Shown piece by piece: positions 22,417 to 32,902 of a DNA stretch of 32,986 bases. The position numbers and the translations under genes are program-made. This stretch comes from Bacteroidaceae bacterium (GTDB lineage: Bacteria > Bacteroidota > Bacteroidia > Bacteroidales > Bacteroidaceae). Location: NCBI GenBank assembly GCA_017551925.1, contig JAFZKA010000060.1, positions 1 to 32,986 on the forward strand, in the 5' to 3' direction. The notes under the pieces were generated by a model that had not been told where the DNA came from, ran no database searches, and worked only from the letters and a program-made list of their open reading frames with translations. Every line of letters starts with the position of its first letter. Position 1 is the first letter of the stretch.

Positions 22417-25400
22417 AAGTCCATCTCAAATATTAGCCCGACCCCTTGAGTGGTTAGCGTGGTTTTTGAAAAGTATTTGTCGTTGCTTTTGTTGTACCCC
22501 CTGATACTGAGTTTCTTGTCATGACGAGGGGTTTCATACAACAGATATTTGGCATCAAGGTCACCTACAAAACTTGAAGTGTTGTTGATGGTGTTTTCCC
22601 TATAGCCGAAACTTCCGTTTACAAGCAGGCGGTTGTTTAGCAGATGTGCCTCAAGAATGCCCTCCAATTCTTTGTTGTTGAGGTTCGTCGCGTCATTGTT
22701 AAGATAACTGCTGGCACTCAAGTTGCTTGATATGGAGACTTTGTCATTGTCAAGAACCTGTGACAGCAGATTGTTTACCTGTCCGGTCACGGTTGAATTC
22801 ACAAGTGATTCCATTGCGCTGGGGGTGAGTCCCGCATTCATCTCCGGGTTTACATTAAAGGTGTAGAAGCGTCCTATTGCAAGCAGATAGATGAATTGTA
22901 TGTTACGCTGCTCCTCAGTGGCGGTAGCGCTTGCAAGAGTCTCTTTCTCCTCGGATGTACCCGTGGGCATGTCAATATCAAATGTGAGTTTGGGTTCAGA
23001 GACATTGCCTGATATACCTAAGAGGCATCTTACACGTACATTGTTGCTTGATGATGCACTCGGATCCAGATCATATATGGATACTGAATTTACATTGTGG
23101 TATGTAAGCAGGTTAAGTTCCGTATCCATGGGAGAACCATAGAAACGTACATAACTGCCGTCAAGCAATGTAAAGTTTTTGCGTATCAGGTCTTCAACAG
23201 AAAAGGTGCACTGCCCCTGGCTCAGATTATAAATGCCGTTCAGAAACACACCGTTTTTAGGTGTATAGTTGACATAAACGTCTCCGTTACCTCTGAAGAA
23301 TCCTGATAATGAACTGACAGACAAGTCTATGATAGCGTCCTCACTGCACTGTATGTTGAGGTTCAGACTAAAGTTGCTGCTTTTTTTTTTGTTGTCAGAA
23401 AGAATTGCGCTTACTGCGTCATCATTTATTTCAACGGTATTTCTGTCAACTATGGTTATAAAGTTGTAGTCAGCAACAGAACCTGCATTCGGTTTCAGTC
23501 CGAGTCTGGTACCTGGGGCTGTCCTTGCATCGACTTGAATTCCAAGACCATTGCGCTTGTCAAACAGCAGTCGCATACTGCCTTCGGCATAAACGGTAGC
23601 GTAAAAACTGCTTTTTTCTGTTCTGGGCTGATTGTAAACAAGCATATCGGCAACATCGGCAGTCATATCCACACTCCAATTTGAAAAATGGTCATGGTTG
23701 AGTATGCATGAAAGAATACCGTCGTGTCCGTATTCATCATAGAACTCAACGTCTGTAAACTGCATCTGGCCGGGTTTGAACCACAAAGTATCCTGTTTGA
23801 TAAAAAAAGAGGTGTTTACACTTTCCTGAACAAATTCAGCCTCTTCAACAAGAGACTCTCCCTCAAGGTCCAGATCCGGAAGTGTTCCGAACAGACGAAG
23901 ACTGCCTGTGGCGCGACCTGACAGTTCCTTGAAAACACCGCTTGTCCAATGATTGAGGAAATGAAGGTCTGTGTGTCTGGCGTTGATAATGACATCCAGA
24001 TCATTTGTTTTGGGAATGTAATGACCGGATAAAAGGGTTCGCTCAATACCGGGGTTGGTCATCTCGCCATTCAAGACCACTTTTTCATTAATCTGATCCC
24101 AATGGCAGTCTGCAGCCAGACGTCCGTGATAGGAATCCATGAATTCAAAGTCATCAATATTGAATGAACCGTAAAAAACCGGTCTGCCGGTAAGTCCTGC
24201 AATTGATATGTTGCCCGAAGCAATACCCTTTAGCATAATGCTGTTGGCATGCATCATGGATAGGGTGTGGTCCAAGTCTATGTTCTTAAGGAATACGTTA
24301 AGGATATCACTGGAGTCAGCTGAAACAGTGCCGTCAATACCGAGTTTCTGATCAATGTTGCTTATATCCAGACCGTTAACGGTTATTTTACCCTTGTCGG
24401 TACGTATGTCTGTAATTGAGACCTTCCATTCTGTGTTGTTGACATAAACTTTTGTTGAGTCAATCAGGATCATTGATTTGAGGCCGTTCTTAGGGTCATA
24501 TCTGAAGAACTGCGACAATGATTTGGCTGAACCTCTTATATCTCCCTGTGTGTTGCTCCAATTGTAATTGCCGCGAATTATGTCATCAAAAGCCAGAATT
24601 GAGGCCCGGACGTCAACTTTGTCTTTGTCACCGTATTTACCTGAAAGTTCAGAACGGCAGGTGCCCTTATCTGTGTTAAGTACGAACTGCAGTTGCGAAA
24701 TGTTCTCGCCGGCCACCTCAATTGAAGGAACACTGACCTGTCCTGAATATATGCTGTCAGAATCATTGAATGAGAACCTGAATTTGGCCGGATCCTTCAA
24801 ATCAAGCGGGAAGTGGAGGAGAGGTTTGACCATGTCAGTGTTTTCAATATCGGCGTTAATTACAAAGTTGTTTGGACGGACACTCGTATTGTCACCCAAG
24901 TTTGAGGCTACCATTTTTCCTATGGTGGGCAATACATCTCCGCATGCTCTTGACAGGGTGTATGGTAGGGCGGATATGCTGTAGTCTCCTACGACTGACA
25001 GATTGATGAAATCACCGAACAGCGATATGGACTTGGTGCTTTCATTCACATCACCTATGTTTGCGGTCAGGTTTTCAAGATCCCAACTGCCTTCTGAATC
25101 AGAATAGGAGAGACTGTCAAGTGAGAGCTTTCCGTTTATCTCATCTATGTTCTTGCCGTCAAGATCTGCCGTAAAGCGTGCTGACAGAATCAGATTGTCA
25201 CGTTCGGTGAGATTGTAGGCGCTCAGATTAAGACTGTCGGCTGTTATGCGCAGGTCATATGACGGATTGTCACCGATGCCGACCGATGCATCAAGTAACA
25301 AAGAACCGTTTCTGTCAGAAAAGACTAAATCTGATACAATCTTTTCAGGCTCGATGGTTCCGTTTACGGCTATGTCGCGATAATCGTAATTCTTATATGT

Positions 25401-26756
25401 GAGCGATGTTATATCACTGCTGAATGTTCCGGAATACTGTTTCTGTGAACCGGTGATGGCGGCATCGGCCAGAATATCCAACTTTCCAAAGTCGCTGTTG
25501 CCGGTAAGTGCATCAAGCATTATCTCCTTGCCTTGCAGTGAAGCCTGGTGAGTTCCGTTGGCTGAGTTTATGGAGCCGTGCAAGGTACCGGCCTGGCAGA
25601 CCAGGTCTATGTCAGAGTTGATGTCACCGTTTGTACTGTTGCATACCAGGTTGAAAGAACCGTCACCAAGAGCATGGCATTGGTCGGGTAGGGTGATTCC
25701 GAACCCGCAGAGTTGCCCTCCTAACCAGTCGGCCAGATTGTCATTAAACTTGCCGTTCAGCCTTAAGTCGCGGCAACCTTTGAATATTTTTTCCTGTCCG
25801 GTCAGAATTGTGCCGCGACCTTTTATATCAAATATGTCTCCTGCTGACAGCGCAAGTGAACTGACTGAAAGGGTGGTGCCGTTTCCACTGCAATCCAAGG
25901 TCATGTCTATCGGGTCTTCAAGACATGTCAGTTCTGGGAAAAACGATTTGAAGTCACTGCCGGTAACAGAAGCATTGAAATGGGCGTCAAGACTTGGAAT
26001 GCCTTCTGGACGTTTAACAAAACCCGCTTGGGCGTACAATTCTGCAATATTGAATTCGCTTCCCGGTGTTGTGAACTGCAGATTTGAAACATGGGTGAAA
26101 TCTTTTCCCACAGTAACGCTGCCCTTGGTCCTTGACAGTTTGAATCCGGCCTGTTCCGCAAATGCCAGTTTCCTGACAATGAATGCCAGGGAATCAGAAG
26201 CCATGGCCTTGAGCGAGAGATTTGCATTCAGACCGCTAATGGCAATATGGTTCTTGTTGAAAATGCTGTCAGTCTGTTCTGCAGACTTTAAATCATATCT
26301 GATTGAACCGTTGCGGATCAGGATTAAATTCGCTCTGAAAGATTTGCTTGCCCCTTCACCGCCTTTGGAGAGATTTGTCAGGAACGCATAATTCGGTTCT
26401 GAGACGGAATCAGTCCTGTTCAGTTTGACAGAAGGACTTTGCAGTCTTATGCTGGTAATACTGACCTTGTTTTTCAGCAACTGCAGCGGCTTGAGTCGTA
26501 TTACAGCAGAATTGATCTTGACCAAAGTGTCTTTCTCAAGATCAAAAACGGCAAGGTCATCAATGGCAATGCCGAAAGGATATACGATTTGTGTGCGGCC
26601 GGCAGAAACATCGGCATTGAGCGATGACTTGACAATCTTTACGATATATTGAGCCGTTTTCTGCTGAATCTTTTTGTTGTTCAACAGGAAATGGCCTGAC
26701 ATAAAGATTACAATCAGTATTGCCAGAATGATATGTAGTACCTTTCCGAACTTCAT
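22413..26756 (-). CDS. tamB: TamB-like translocation/assembly protein (DUF490, AsmA-like)
   Basis: A giant 1447-residue envelope protein anchored by one N-terminal membrane helix (about 6-25) followed by a long beta-rich periplasmic body of repeating AsmA/TamB type. The C-terminal DUF490 domain is recognised from about 1240 to 1440, with [20 protein letters not shown], then [14 protein letters not shown] and [16 protein letters not shown]. Relatives bridge the inner and outer membranes and are linked to outer-membrane protein assembly or phospholipid transport. The usual TamA/BamA-type partner is not in the window. An ATG at 26756 is preferred to a TTG three bases before. A run of ten A lies in the coding strand at 23381-23390 (Asn-Lys-Lys-Lys-Ser). 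The 3' end overlaps proS by four bases. Confidence 0.9.
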   Translation of the reverse strand: MKFGKVLHIILAILIVIFMSGHFLLNNKKIQQKTAQYIVKIVKSSLNADVSAGRTQIVYPFGIAIDDLAVFDLEKDTLVKINSAVIRLKPLQLLKNKVSITSIRLQSPSVKLNRTDSVSEPNYAFLTNLSKGGEGASKSFRANLILIRNGSIRYDLKSAEQTDSIFNKNHIAISGLNANLSLKAMASDSLAFIVRKLAFAEQAGFKLSRTKGSVTVGKDFTHVSNLQFTTPGSEFNIAELYAQAGFVKRPEGIPSLDAHFNASVTGSDFKSFFPELTCLEDPIDMTLDCSGNGTTLSVSSLALSAGDIFDIKGRGTILTGQEKIFKGCRDLRLNGKFNDNLADWLGGQLCGFGITLPDQCHALGDGSFNLVCNSTNGDINSDIDLVCQAGTLHGSINSANGTHQASLQGKEIMLDALTGNSDFGKLDILADAAITGSQKQYSGTFSSDITSLTYKNYDYRDIAVNGTIEPEKIVSDLVFSDRNGSLLLDASVGIGDNPSYDLRITADSLNLSAYNLTERDNLILSARFTADLDGKNIDEINGKLSLDSLSYSDSEGSWDLENLTANIGDVNESTKSISLFGDFINLSVVGDYSISALPYTLSRACGDVLPTIGKMVASNLGDNTSVRPNNFVINADIENTDMVKPLLHFPLDLKDPAKFRFSFNDSDSIYSGQVSVPSIEVAGENISQLQFVLNTDKGTCRSELSGKYGDKDKVDVRASILAFDDIIRGNYNWSNTQGDIRGSAKSLSQFFRYDPKNGLKSMILIDSTKVYVNNTEWKVSITDIRTDKGKITVNGLDISNIDQKLGIDGTVSADSSDILNVFLKNIDLDHTLSMMHANSIMLKGIASGNISIAGLTGRPVFYGSFNIDDFEFMDSYHGRLAADCHWDQINEKVVLNGEMTNPGIERTLLSGHYIPKTNDLDVIINARHTDLHFLNHWTSGVFKELSGRATGSLRLFGTLPDLDLEGESLVEEAEFVQESVNTSFFIKQDTLWFKPGQMQFTDVEFYDEYGHDGILSCILNHDHFSNWSVDMTADVADMLVYNQPRTEKSSFYATVYAEGSMRLLFDKRNGLGIQVDARTAPGTRLGLKPNAGSVADYNFITIVDRNTVEINDDAVSAILSDNKKKSSNFSLNLNIQCSEDAIIDLSVSSLSGFFRGNGDVYVNYTPKNGVFLNGIYNLSQGQCTFSVEDLIRKNFTLLDGSYVRFYGSPMDTELNLLTYHNVNSVSIYDLDPSASSSNNVRVRCLLGISGNVSEPKLTFDIDMPTGTSEEKETLASATATEEQRNIQFIYLLAIGRFYTFNVNPEMNAGLTPSAMESLVNSTVTGQVNNLLSQVLDNDKVSISSNLSASSYLNNDATNLNNKELEGILEAHLLNNRLLVNGSFGYRENTINNTSSFVGDLDAKYLLYETPRHDKKLSIRGYNKSNDKYFSKTTLTTQGVGLIFEMDF

Positions 26757-26763
26757 CAAAAGG

Positions 26764-26771
26764 CAAAATTA
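26764..26771 (-). promoter_or_regulatory. -7 box immediately before tamB
   Basis: On the minus strand TAATTTTG is a perfect match, ending seven nt before the ATG at 26756. As with the TPR-HTH gene, this would give almost no leader. Confidence 0.45.
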
Positions 26772-26950
26772 ATCAACTTAATTTATAAAAAAAAATCTAT
26801 AATAAGAAAACTACAATTATAATGTGATGTGGCCGTTCCGCCCCATGTTGTGTGATTGCAATCTGCCGATTAAAAGGCATATTTTAAATATTGTTGAAAA
26901 CATAACGTGCTTTTTTTATTTTTTATGTTCTTTATACCCCCTTTTATTAG
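26772..26950. other. Noncoding gap between tamB and nqrA
   Basis: This AT-rich spacer has no gene-like frame. It contains a 10-bp perfect palindrome, GATTGCAATC (26854-26863), and a small TGCC/GGCA inverted repeat just after it (26864-26879), which could be a regulator site for the nqr operon. No RNA gene or dispersed repeat copy is seen. Confidence 0.5.
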
Positions 26951-26958
26951 TAATTTTG
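26951..26958 (+). promoter_or_regulatory. -7 box of the nqr operon
   Basis: TAATTTTG followed by CG is a perfect match, 48 nt before the nqrA ATG. The leader is A-rich and C-poor just before the start (TTCAACTAACAACAAA), typical of strongly translated Bacteroidetes genes that lack a Shine-Dalgarno sequence. Confidence 0.65.
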
Positions 26959-27006
26959 CGCCCGCATTCTGAATAATATTAAACTATATATTCAACTAAC
27001 AACAAA

Positions 27007-28356
27007 ATGGCAGAAATCATTCGTTTACGAAAAGGTCTGGACATCAAGTTGCTGGGCGCTCCCGCCAAGGAGTTGACTGAGGTTGGTATGGCATCAGAGT
27101 ATGCTCTGTGCCCTGCTGATTTTACCGGAGTCACTCCCAAGCCGGTCGTCAAGGAACAGCAGACCGTCAAGGCCGGTGAAGCTCTGTTCATTGACAAGAA
27201 CCACCCAGAGGTGAAATACGTTTCACCTGTAAGCGGTGAGGTTACAGCAGTGAACCGTGGCGCACGCCGCAAGGTCTTGAGCATTGTGGTCAAGCCCGAT
27301 GCAAAGCAGACTTATGTCGAGTTCGGAACCAAGAGTGTTCAGTCACTCTCAGGTGATGAGGTTAAGGCTACCCTGCTGGAGTCAGGTCTTTTCTCATTCT
27401 TCCGTCAGCGTCCTTATGACGTTATCGCAAATCCCGCCGATGCACCGAGAGACATATTTGTATCGGCATTTGATTCCAAACCTCTGGCTCCTGATTTTGA
27501 GTTCGTACTCAAAGGCAATGAGGTGGATTTCCGCACCGGTCTGAGCGCAATCGCCAAGATTGCTCCTACAACACTGAGCATCAGCGCTTCACAGACAGCT
27601 GAGACCCTTACCGATGCCAAGAACGTTGACCTGTACGCATTCAAGGGTGCTCATCCCGCAGGTAACGTAGGTGTACAGATCAACCATATCAAGCCCGTAA
27701 ACAAGGGTGAGATTGTATGGACAATTGATCCTGAGGCAGTCATCTTTATCGGCCGTCTGTTCAACAAGGGCGTCGTTGATATGACACGTACCATAGCCGT
27801 AGCAGGCGAGGAGGTTGTAAATCCTCAGTACCTCAAGGTTATTGCAGGTGCCAAGATTGATTCAATCGTTGACGGCCGTCTTAACAGGACTGAGCACATC
27901 CGCATCATCAACGGTAACGTTCTGACCGGTGTCAAGGCCAGCAAGGATGATTTCCTGGGCGCTTTCTCAAACATGATCACCGTTATCCCTGAGGGTGATG
28001 ATGTTAATGAGTTTATGGGCTGGATCGCACCGCGCTTTGGTCAGTTCAGCGTTAGCCGCACATTCTTCTCTTGGCTCGCATGCAAGAAGAACTTCAGCAT
28101 TGATGCACGCATCAAGGGCGGTGAGCGTCACATGATCATGTCAAATGAGTATGATAAGGTGTTCCCCATGGATATCTATCCCGAGTTCCTTATCAAGGCT
28201 ATAATTACGGGCAATATCGACAAGATGGAGGCATACGGTATCTATGAGGTGGCTCCTGAGGATTTTGCTCTCTGTGAGTTTGTGGATTCTTCAAAACTTG
28301 AGCTCCAGCGTATTGTACGCGAGGGCCTTGATAACCTTCGTGCCGAGATGGCCTAA
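27007..28356 (+). CDS. nqrA: Na+-translocating NADH:quinone reductase subunit A
   Basis: A 449-residue cytoplasmic subunit of the Na+-NQR complex, implicated in ubiquinone/menaquinone interaction at the membrane surface. It begins MAEIIRLRKGLDIKLLG, has the biotinyl-lipoyl-like fold segment VKYVSPVSGEV, and contains FSFFRQRPYDVIANP, GAHPAGNVGVQINH and FFSWLACKKNFSID, all characteristic of NqrA. No membrane helix is present, as expected. It is first of six genes in standard order A-F with gaps of 5 to 18 nt. Codon bias indicates high expression. Confidence 0.98.
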   Translation: MAEIIRLRKGLDIKLLGAPAKELTEVGMASEYALCPADFTGVTPKPVVKEQQTVKAGEALFIDKNHPEVKYVSPVSGEVTAVNRGARRKVLSIVVKPDAKQTYVEFGTKSVQSLSGDEVKATLLESGLFSFFRQRPYDVIANPADAPRDIFVSAFDSKPLAPDFEFVLKGNEVDFRTGLSAIAKIAPTTLSISASQTAETLTDAKNVDLYAFKGAHPAGNVGVQINHIKPVNKGEIVWTIDPEAVIFIGRLFNKGVVDMTRTIAVAGEEVVNPQYLKVIAGAKIDSIVDGRLNRTEHIRIINGNVLTGVKASKDDFLGAFSNMITVIPEGDDVNEFMGWIAPRFGQFSVSRTFFSWLACKKNFSIDARIKGGERHMIMSNEYDKVFPMDIYPEFLIKAIITGNIDKMEAYGIYEVAPEDFALCEFVDSSKLELQRIVREGLDNLRAEMA

Positions 28357-28369
28357 AAACTGAAAAGCT

Positions 28370-29533
28370 ATGAGTTTAAGAAATTACATAGACAAGATCA
28401 AACCGAATTTTGAGGAGGGCGGCAAACTGCACGCATTCCGTTCGGTGTTTGAAGGATTCGAGACATTCCTTTATGTACCCAACACCACAGCCAAGAACGG
28501 CGTGAACATTCACGACTCGTTTGACAGCAAGCGTATGATGATTATGGTTGTCATCGCCCTGTGCCCGGCTCTGCTGTTTGGCATGTACAATGTAGGCTAT
28601 CAGCACTTTGCTCTGGCCGGTATGCTTGGACAGGCTACTTTCTGGAGCAAGTTCTGGTTCGGTTTCCTGGCTGTTCTGCCCAGACTGATAGTATCATATG
28701 TAGTAGGTCTTGCCATTGAGTTCGTCGTGGCTCAGTGGAAGCATGAGGAGATTCAGGAGGGTTACCTGGTATCAGGTTTCATCATTCCTCTGATTGTTCC
28801 CGCCACCACACCGCTGTGGATCCTTGCCATTGCAGTGGCATTCTCGGTAATATTTGCCAAGGAGATATTCGGCGGTACAGGCATGAACTTCCTCAATGTG
28901 GCTCTTATTACACGTGCATTCATCTTCTTTGCATATCCTTCAGTTATCACAGGTGAGACCGTTTGGGTGGTTGACCACGCAATCTGCGGCCTGGGTGCTG
29001 ATATTGACGGTATGACCGCTGCTACCGCTCTGGGTACAGCCGCTACCACAGCAACCGCTCCTGCATTCACAATGGATATGGTCTGGGGCTTCATTCCCGG
29101 TTCAGTAGGTGAGACAAGCGTTATCGCAATTGCTCTTGGCGCTCTGCTTCTGCTCTACACCGGCATTGCAAGCTGGAAGACAATGCTTTCAGTGTTCGCA
29201 GGCGGTATCCTGATGGCTCTGGTTTACAATACATGGGGTCCCGACAATGCTATGGCTCAGATGCCCTGGTATGAGCACATCTGCCTGGGCGGTTTCTGCT
29301 TCGGTGCCGTATTCATGGCAACCGATCCTGTTACATCGGCCCGTACAGAGGTTGGTAAGTGGATTTATGGTCTGCTCATTGGTATGATGGCAATCACAAT
29401 CCGTGTGATGAACCCCGGTTATCCTGAGGGTATGATGCTGGCCATCCTGCTCATGAACTGCTTCGCTCCGCTCATTGACTGGTGCGTGGTACAGCGTAAC
29501 GTCAACAAACGTGCTAACAGAATAAACAAATAA
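28370..29533 (+). CDS. nqrB: Na+-translocating NADH:quinone reductase subunit B
   Basis: A 387-residue integral membrane subunit that carries a covalently bound FMN and forms part of the sodium pathway. It starts with NFEEGGKLHAFRSVFEGFETF, typical of NqrB, followed by about ten hydrophobic helices. The probable flavinylation site is Thr219 in DIDGMTAAT (compare the S/T-x-A-T motif of NqrB in general). PGSVGETSVIAIALGALLLL and FMATDPVTSARTEVG are also family hallmarks. It sits 13 nt after nqrA. Confidence 0.97.
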   Translation: MSLRNYIDKIKPNFEEGGKLHAFRSVFEGFETFLYVPNTTAKNGVNIHDSFDSKRMMIMVVIALCPALLFGMYNVGYQHFALAGMLGQATFWSKFWFGFLAVLPRLIVSYVVGLAIEFVVAQWKHEEIQEGYLVSGFIIPLIVPATTPLWILAIAVAFSVIFAKEIFGGTGMNFLNVALITRAFIFFAYPSVITGETVWVVDHAICGLGADIDGMTAATALGTAATTATAPAFTMDMVWGFIPGSVGETSVIAIALGALLLLYTGIASWKTMLSVFAGGILMALVYNTWGPDNAMAQMPWYEHICLGGFCFGAVFMATDPVTSARTEVGKWIYGLLIGMMAITIRVMNPGYPEGMMLAILLMNCFAPLIDWCVVQRNVNKRANRINK

Positions 29534-29538
29534 GGATT

Positions 29539-30357
29539 ATGGCTACGAAAAAATTCAGATGTAAGGTTTGTGGCTATGTCCACGAAGGAGACAAGGCTCC
29601 TGAGAAGTGCCCCATGTGTCAGGCACCTCAGAGTGAGTTTGAAGAGATTGTAGAGGAGGGCGCTGCCGCTTCCAAGAAGGGTCTCAACACCAACAGCAAC
29701 GTTTATACCATCCTCTATGCAGCCGTAATGGTTGTCATCGTGGCATTCCTGCTGGTGTTCGTATCACAGACCCTTAAGGACCGTCAGACCGCCAATGTTA
29801 TCAATGACACCAAGCAGCAGATACTGTCTGCCCTCAACCTGAGGGATCAGGCTGATGTCGCCGCTACTTATGATAAGGTAATTACCGCCGATGCCCTCAT
29901 GCAGGCTGACGGTTCACTTGCCAAATATAACGGTGAGTTCAACACCTCTTATAAATCAGAGTTTGACAAGGGTAACCTTCATGTATTTGAGGCCAGCATT
30001 AACGGTCAGAAGAAATATGTGATTCCTATGAACGGACTTGGACTGTGGGGTACAATCTGGGGCTACATTGCTCTCAATGAGGACCGCACTACCGTTTACG
30101 GCGTATATTTCTCACACTCATCTGAGACCCCGGGTCTGGGTGGTGAGATTGCCGGAACCAAGTTCCAGGACCGTTTCCCCGGCAAATCTGTTGTTGATGG
30201 CAATAATGTGGCTCTCAAGGTGCTCAAGTACGGCAAGGCCGACAAGAGTTCAAAGTATGAGATTGACGGTGTTACCGGTGCTACTATCACATCAACCGGT
30301 GTGAATGCGATGATTAACAAGGTGCTTTCAGCATACCTTCCGTTCCTGACAAAATAA
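29539..30357 (+). CDS. nqrC: NqrC with N-terminal rubredoxin-like domain
   Basis: A 272-residue Na+-NQR subunit with an unusual extension. Residues 1-36 form a rubrerythrin-type rubredoxin module: C8-x2-C11-G-Y then C24-x2-C27, with 12 residues between the pairs as in rubrerythrin. A linker (37-54) precedes the membrane helix at about 55-77, with NTNSNVYT at 50-57, where ordinary NqrC proteins begin. The periplasmic FMN domain follows; the flavinylation motif DGVTGAT (243-249) has Thr249 as the expected FMN attachment residue. GLGLWG and SSETPGLGGEI are family hallmarks. The four Cys would bind one Fe and, given the usual NqrC topology, lie in the cytoplasm beside NqrF. The frame is continuous with no frameshift sign, and codon use is uniform across the junction. 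It lies five nt after nqrB, preceded by AAGGATT as is nqrD. Confidence 0.96.
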   Translation: MATKKFRCKVCGYVHEGDKAPEKCPMCQAPQSEFEEIVEEGAAASKKGLNTNSNVYTILYAAVMVVIVAFLLVFVSQTLKDRQTANVINDTKQQILSALNLRDQADVAATYDKVITADALMQADGSLAKYNGEFNTSYKSEFDKGNLHVFEASINGQKKYVIPMNGLGLWGTIWGYIALNEDRTTVYGVYFSHSSETPGLGGEIAGTKFQDRFPGKSVVDGNNVALKVLKYGKADKSSKYEIDGVTGATITSTGVNAMINKVLSAYLPFLTK

Positions 30358-30369
30358 TTGATAAGGATT

Positions 30370-30990
30370 ATGGCAAACAAGAATAATGAGGCTCTCAAGC
30401 AGCCTATGTGGGCTAACAACCCTGTTTTGGTCCAGATTCTGGGTATCTGCTCTGCACTTGCGGTTACCGCTCAATTGAAACCGGCCATCGTGATGGGTCT
30501 TTCAGTGACCATCATCGTTGCTATGGCAAACGTGATTATCTCACTCCTGCGCAATACAATACCTAACCGTATCCGTATTATCATACAGCTGGTTGTTGTA
30601 GCTGCTCTGGTAACAATAGTAAGTGAGATCCTTAAGGCATTTGCTTATGATGTAAGCGTTCAGCTTTCAGTATACGTAGGTCTTATCATTACCAACTGTA
30701 TCCTTATGGGCCGTCTTGAGGCTTTTGCAATGCAGAACGGTCCCTGGGCTTCTTTCCTGGATGGTATAGGTAACGGTCTGGGTTATGCCGCAATACTGAT
30801 TGTGGTTGCTTTTGTACGTGAACTTTTTGGTAGCGGAACATTGTTCGGATTCCAGGTAGTACCGCAGTGCTTCTATGAGGCCGGTTACCTGAACAACGGA
30901 CTTATGATCATGCCTCCTATGGCACTTGTGCTGGTAGGTTGCGTTATCTGGTTCCATCGTGCCAAGAACAAGGATTTACAGGAAAACTAA
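30370..30990 (+). CDS. nqrD: Na+-translocating NADH:quinone reductase subunit D
   Basis: A 206-residue membrane subunit with about six helices, paired with NqrE in an inverted-topology dimer. The conserved cysteines thought to bind iron-sulfur or iron at the D/E interface are Cys27 in LGICSALAVT and Cys110 in TNCILMGR. The frame is open from a TTG 12 nt upstream, but the ATG at 30370, preceded by ATAAGG, gives the family start MANKNNEALKQPMW. RELFGSGTLFG is another marker. It is 12 nt after nqrC. Confidence 0.97.
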   Translation: MANKNNEALKQPMWANNPVLVQILGICSALAVTAQLKPAIVMGLSVTIIVAMANVIISLLRNTIPNRIRIIIQLVVVAALVTIVSEILKAFAYDVSVQLSVYVGLIITNCILMGRLEAFAMQNGPWASFLDGIGNGLGYAAILIVVAFVRELFGSGTLFGFQVVPQCFYEAGYLNNGLMIMPPMALVLVGCVIWFHRAKNKDLQEN

Positions 30991-31008
30991 TCTCAAAGCG
31001 TTAGAACT

Positions 31009-31617
31009 ATGGAACATTTTTTCAGTCTATTCGTAAGGTCAATCTTCGTTGACAACATGGTGTTCGCCTTCTTCCTGGGTATGTGCTCATTCCTGGCCGT
31101 ATCCAAGAACGTAAAGACGGCTTTGGGACTTGGTGCTGCCGTGATATTCGTGCAGTTCATTACACTCCCTGTAAACTATCTCCTTCAGACAAAGGTTCTT
31201 GATCCTATGGGTCTTGGATTCCTGAGTTTCATACTTTTCATTGCGGTTATTGCCGGTATCGTTCAGTTGGTTGAGATGATAGTTGAGAAGTTCTCACCGT
31301 CACTCTACAACTCACTGGGTATATTCCTGCCGCTTATCGCTGTTAACTGCGCCATCATGGGCGGCTCCCTGTTCATGCAGCAGCGTATCGGCATGGATCC
31401 CGATAATACCCAGGCCATCACTTGCTTTGGTGATTCTATCGCCTTTGCACTGGGCTCAGGTATCGGTTGGGCTCTGGCAATCGTTTGCTTAGCCGCTATC
31501 CGCGAGAAGATGGAGTATTGCGATATTCCCAAGCCTCTGAAGGGTGTAGGTATTACATTCATTACCGTAGGCCTGATGGCTATGGCTTTCATGTGTTTCT
31601 CAGGTCTGTCAATTTAA
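31009..31617 (+). CDS. nqrE: Na+-translocating NADH:quinone reductase subunit E
   Basis: A 202-residue membrane subunit homologous to NqrD. Family features are [20 protein letters not shown] at the start, Cys26 in [15 protein letters not shown], Cys114 in [15 protein letters not shown], and [11 protein letters not shown]. The two cysteines match those of NqrD and complete the shared metal site. About six helices are predicted. It is 18 nt after nqrD. Confidence 0.97.
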   Translation: MEHFFSLFVRSIFVDNMVFAFFLGMCSFLAVSKNVKTALGLGAAVIFVQFITLPVNYLLQTKVLDPMGLGFLSFILFIAVIAGIVQLVEMIVEKFSPSLYNSLGIFLPLIAVNCAIMGGSLFMQQRIGMDPDNTQAITCFGDSIAFALGSGIGWALAIVCLAAIREKMEYCDIPKPLKGVGITFITVGLMAMAFMCFSGLSI

Positions 31618-31630
31618 AAAAGGTAAGATT

Positions 31631-32896
31631 ATGAATCTGTATATATCAAGTATTATAGTTTTCCTGGCCGTTATCCTGCTGCTGGTAGTCATACTGCTGG
31701 TGGCCAAGAGCTACCTTGTTGCCTCAGGCAAGGTCAAGGTAACCATCAACGGTGACAAGGAACTTGAGGTTAATTCAGGTGCAAGCCTTTTGAGCACCCT
31801 GGCTGAGAACGGCGTTTATCTGCCATCGGCCTGCGGTGGTAAGGGTTCTTGCGGACAGTGCAAATGCCAGGTCGTTGAGGGCGGCGGTGAGATTCTGGAC
31901 TCTGAGAAGGGCCACTTTACCCGCAAGCAGATCAAGGACAACTGGCGTCTGGGTTGCCAGTGCAAGGTCAAGGGTGACCTGGCCATAAAGGTTCCTGAGA
32001 GTGTACTGGGTGTAAAAGAGTGGGAGTGCGAGGTTATCTCCAACAAGAACGTTGCTACCTTCATCAAGGAGTTCATCGTTCAGCTTCCCGCCGGCGAGCA
32101 TATGGACTTCCTGCCTGGTAGTTACGCTCAGATCAAGATTCCCGCATACTCTATGGATTATGACAAGGATATCGATAAGGATCTTATCGGTCCTGAGTAT
32201 CTGCCCGCATGGGAGAAGTTCGGTCTCTTTGGCCTCAAGTCAGTGGTTACCGAGCCTACCATCCGTGCTTACTCTATGGCCAACTATCCTGCCGAGGGTG
32301 ACCGCATCATGCTGACGGTACGTATCGCTACTCCTCCTTTCAAACCGAAACCGGAGGTTGGTTTCCAGGATGTTCCCACCGGCGTGGCTTCATCATATAT
32401 CTTCAGCCTCAAGCCCGGTGACAAGGTTATCATGTCAGGTCCTTACGGTGAGTTCCATCCTATCTTTGACTCCAAGAAGGAGATGATTTGGGTTGGCGGC
32501 GGTGCCGGTATGGCTCCTCTGCGTGCTCAGATCATGCACATGACCAAGACCCTTAAGACCACTGACCGTGAGATGCATTATTTCTACGGTGCACGTGCCC
32601 TTAACGAGGTGTTCTATCTGCAGGACTTCCTGGGTCTGGAGAAGGAGTTCAAGAACTTCCACTTCCATCTGGCTCTGGACCGTCCTGATCCCGCAGCCGA
32701 TGCAGCAGGTGTTAAGTACACCGCTGGCTTTGTACACAACGTGATGTATGAGACATACCTTAAGGACCATGAGGCTCCTGAGGATATCGAGTACTACATG
32801 TGCGGTCCCGGCCCCATGTCAAAGGCCGTTACCGGTATGCTGGACAACCTGGGTGTTGATCCCGCCTCAATCATGTACGATAACTTTGGCGGCTAA
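31631..32896 (+). CDS. nqrF: Na+-translocating NADH:quinone reductase subunit F
   Basis: A 421-residue subunit that accepts electrons from NADH. An N-terminal membrane helix covers about 5-26. A plant-type [2Fe-2S] ferredoxin domain (about 35-125) holds Cys68, Cys74, Cys77 and Cys109 (SACGGKGSCGQCKC and LGCQC). The FAD-binding domain has RAYSMANYP at 212-220. The NADH-binding part has WVGGGAGMAPLRAQ (about 287-300), FYGAR, and YYMCGPGPMSKAV near the end, with the terminal aromatic FGG motif. The length is near the usual 405-425. It closes the operon 13 nt after nqrE and is followed by two hairpins. Confidence 0.98.
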   Translation: MNLYISSIIVFLAVILLLVVILLVAKSYLVASGKVKVTINGDKELEVNSGASLLSTLAENGVYLPSACGGKGSCGQCKCQVVEGGGEILDSEKGHFTRKQIKDNWRLGCQCKVKGDLAIKVPESVLGVKEWECEVISNKNVATFIKEFIVQLPAGEHMDFLPGSYAQIKIPAYSMDYDKDIDKDLIGPEYLPAWEKFGLFGLKSVVTEPTIRAYSMANYPAEGDRIMLTVRIATPPFKPKPEVGFQDVPTGVASSYIFSLKPGDKVIMSGPYGEFHPIFDSKKEMIWVGGGAGMAPLRAQIMHMTKTLKTTDREMHYFYGARALNEVFYLQDFLGLEKEFKNFHFHLALDRPDPAADAAGVKYTAGFVHNVMYETYLKDHEAPEDIEYYMCGPGPMSKAVTGMLDNLGVDPASIMYDNFGG

Positions 32897-32902
32897 AAAT
32901 AG

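Noticed and set aside
25558-26391. 277-aa open frame on the plus strand
   Set aside because: Antisense to tamB in a long region of biased codons; rich in Ser/Pro/Arg with no recognisable domain.
26772-26950. Riboswitch or small RNA before nqrA
   Set aside because: The only structure is a 10-bp palindrome and a 4-bp stem upstream of the promoter box; nothing resembles a known aptamer.
29539-29660. Separate small rubredoxin gene upstream of nqrC
   Set aside because: The frame runs without a stop into NqrC, and no start codon with a ribosome-binding context is seen near the usual NqrC start.
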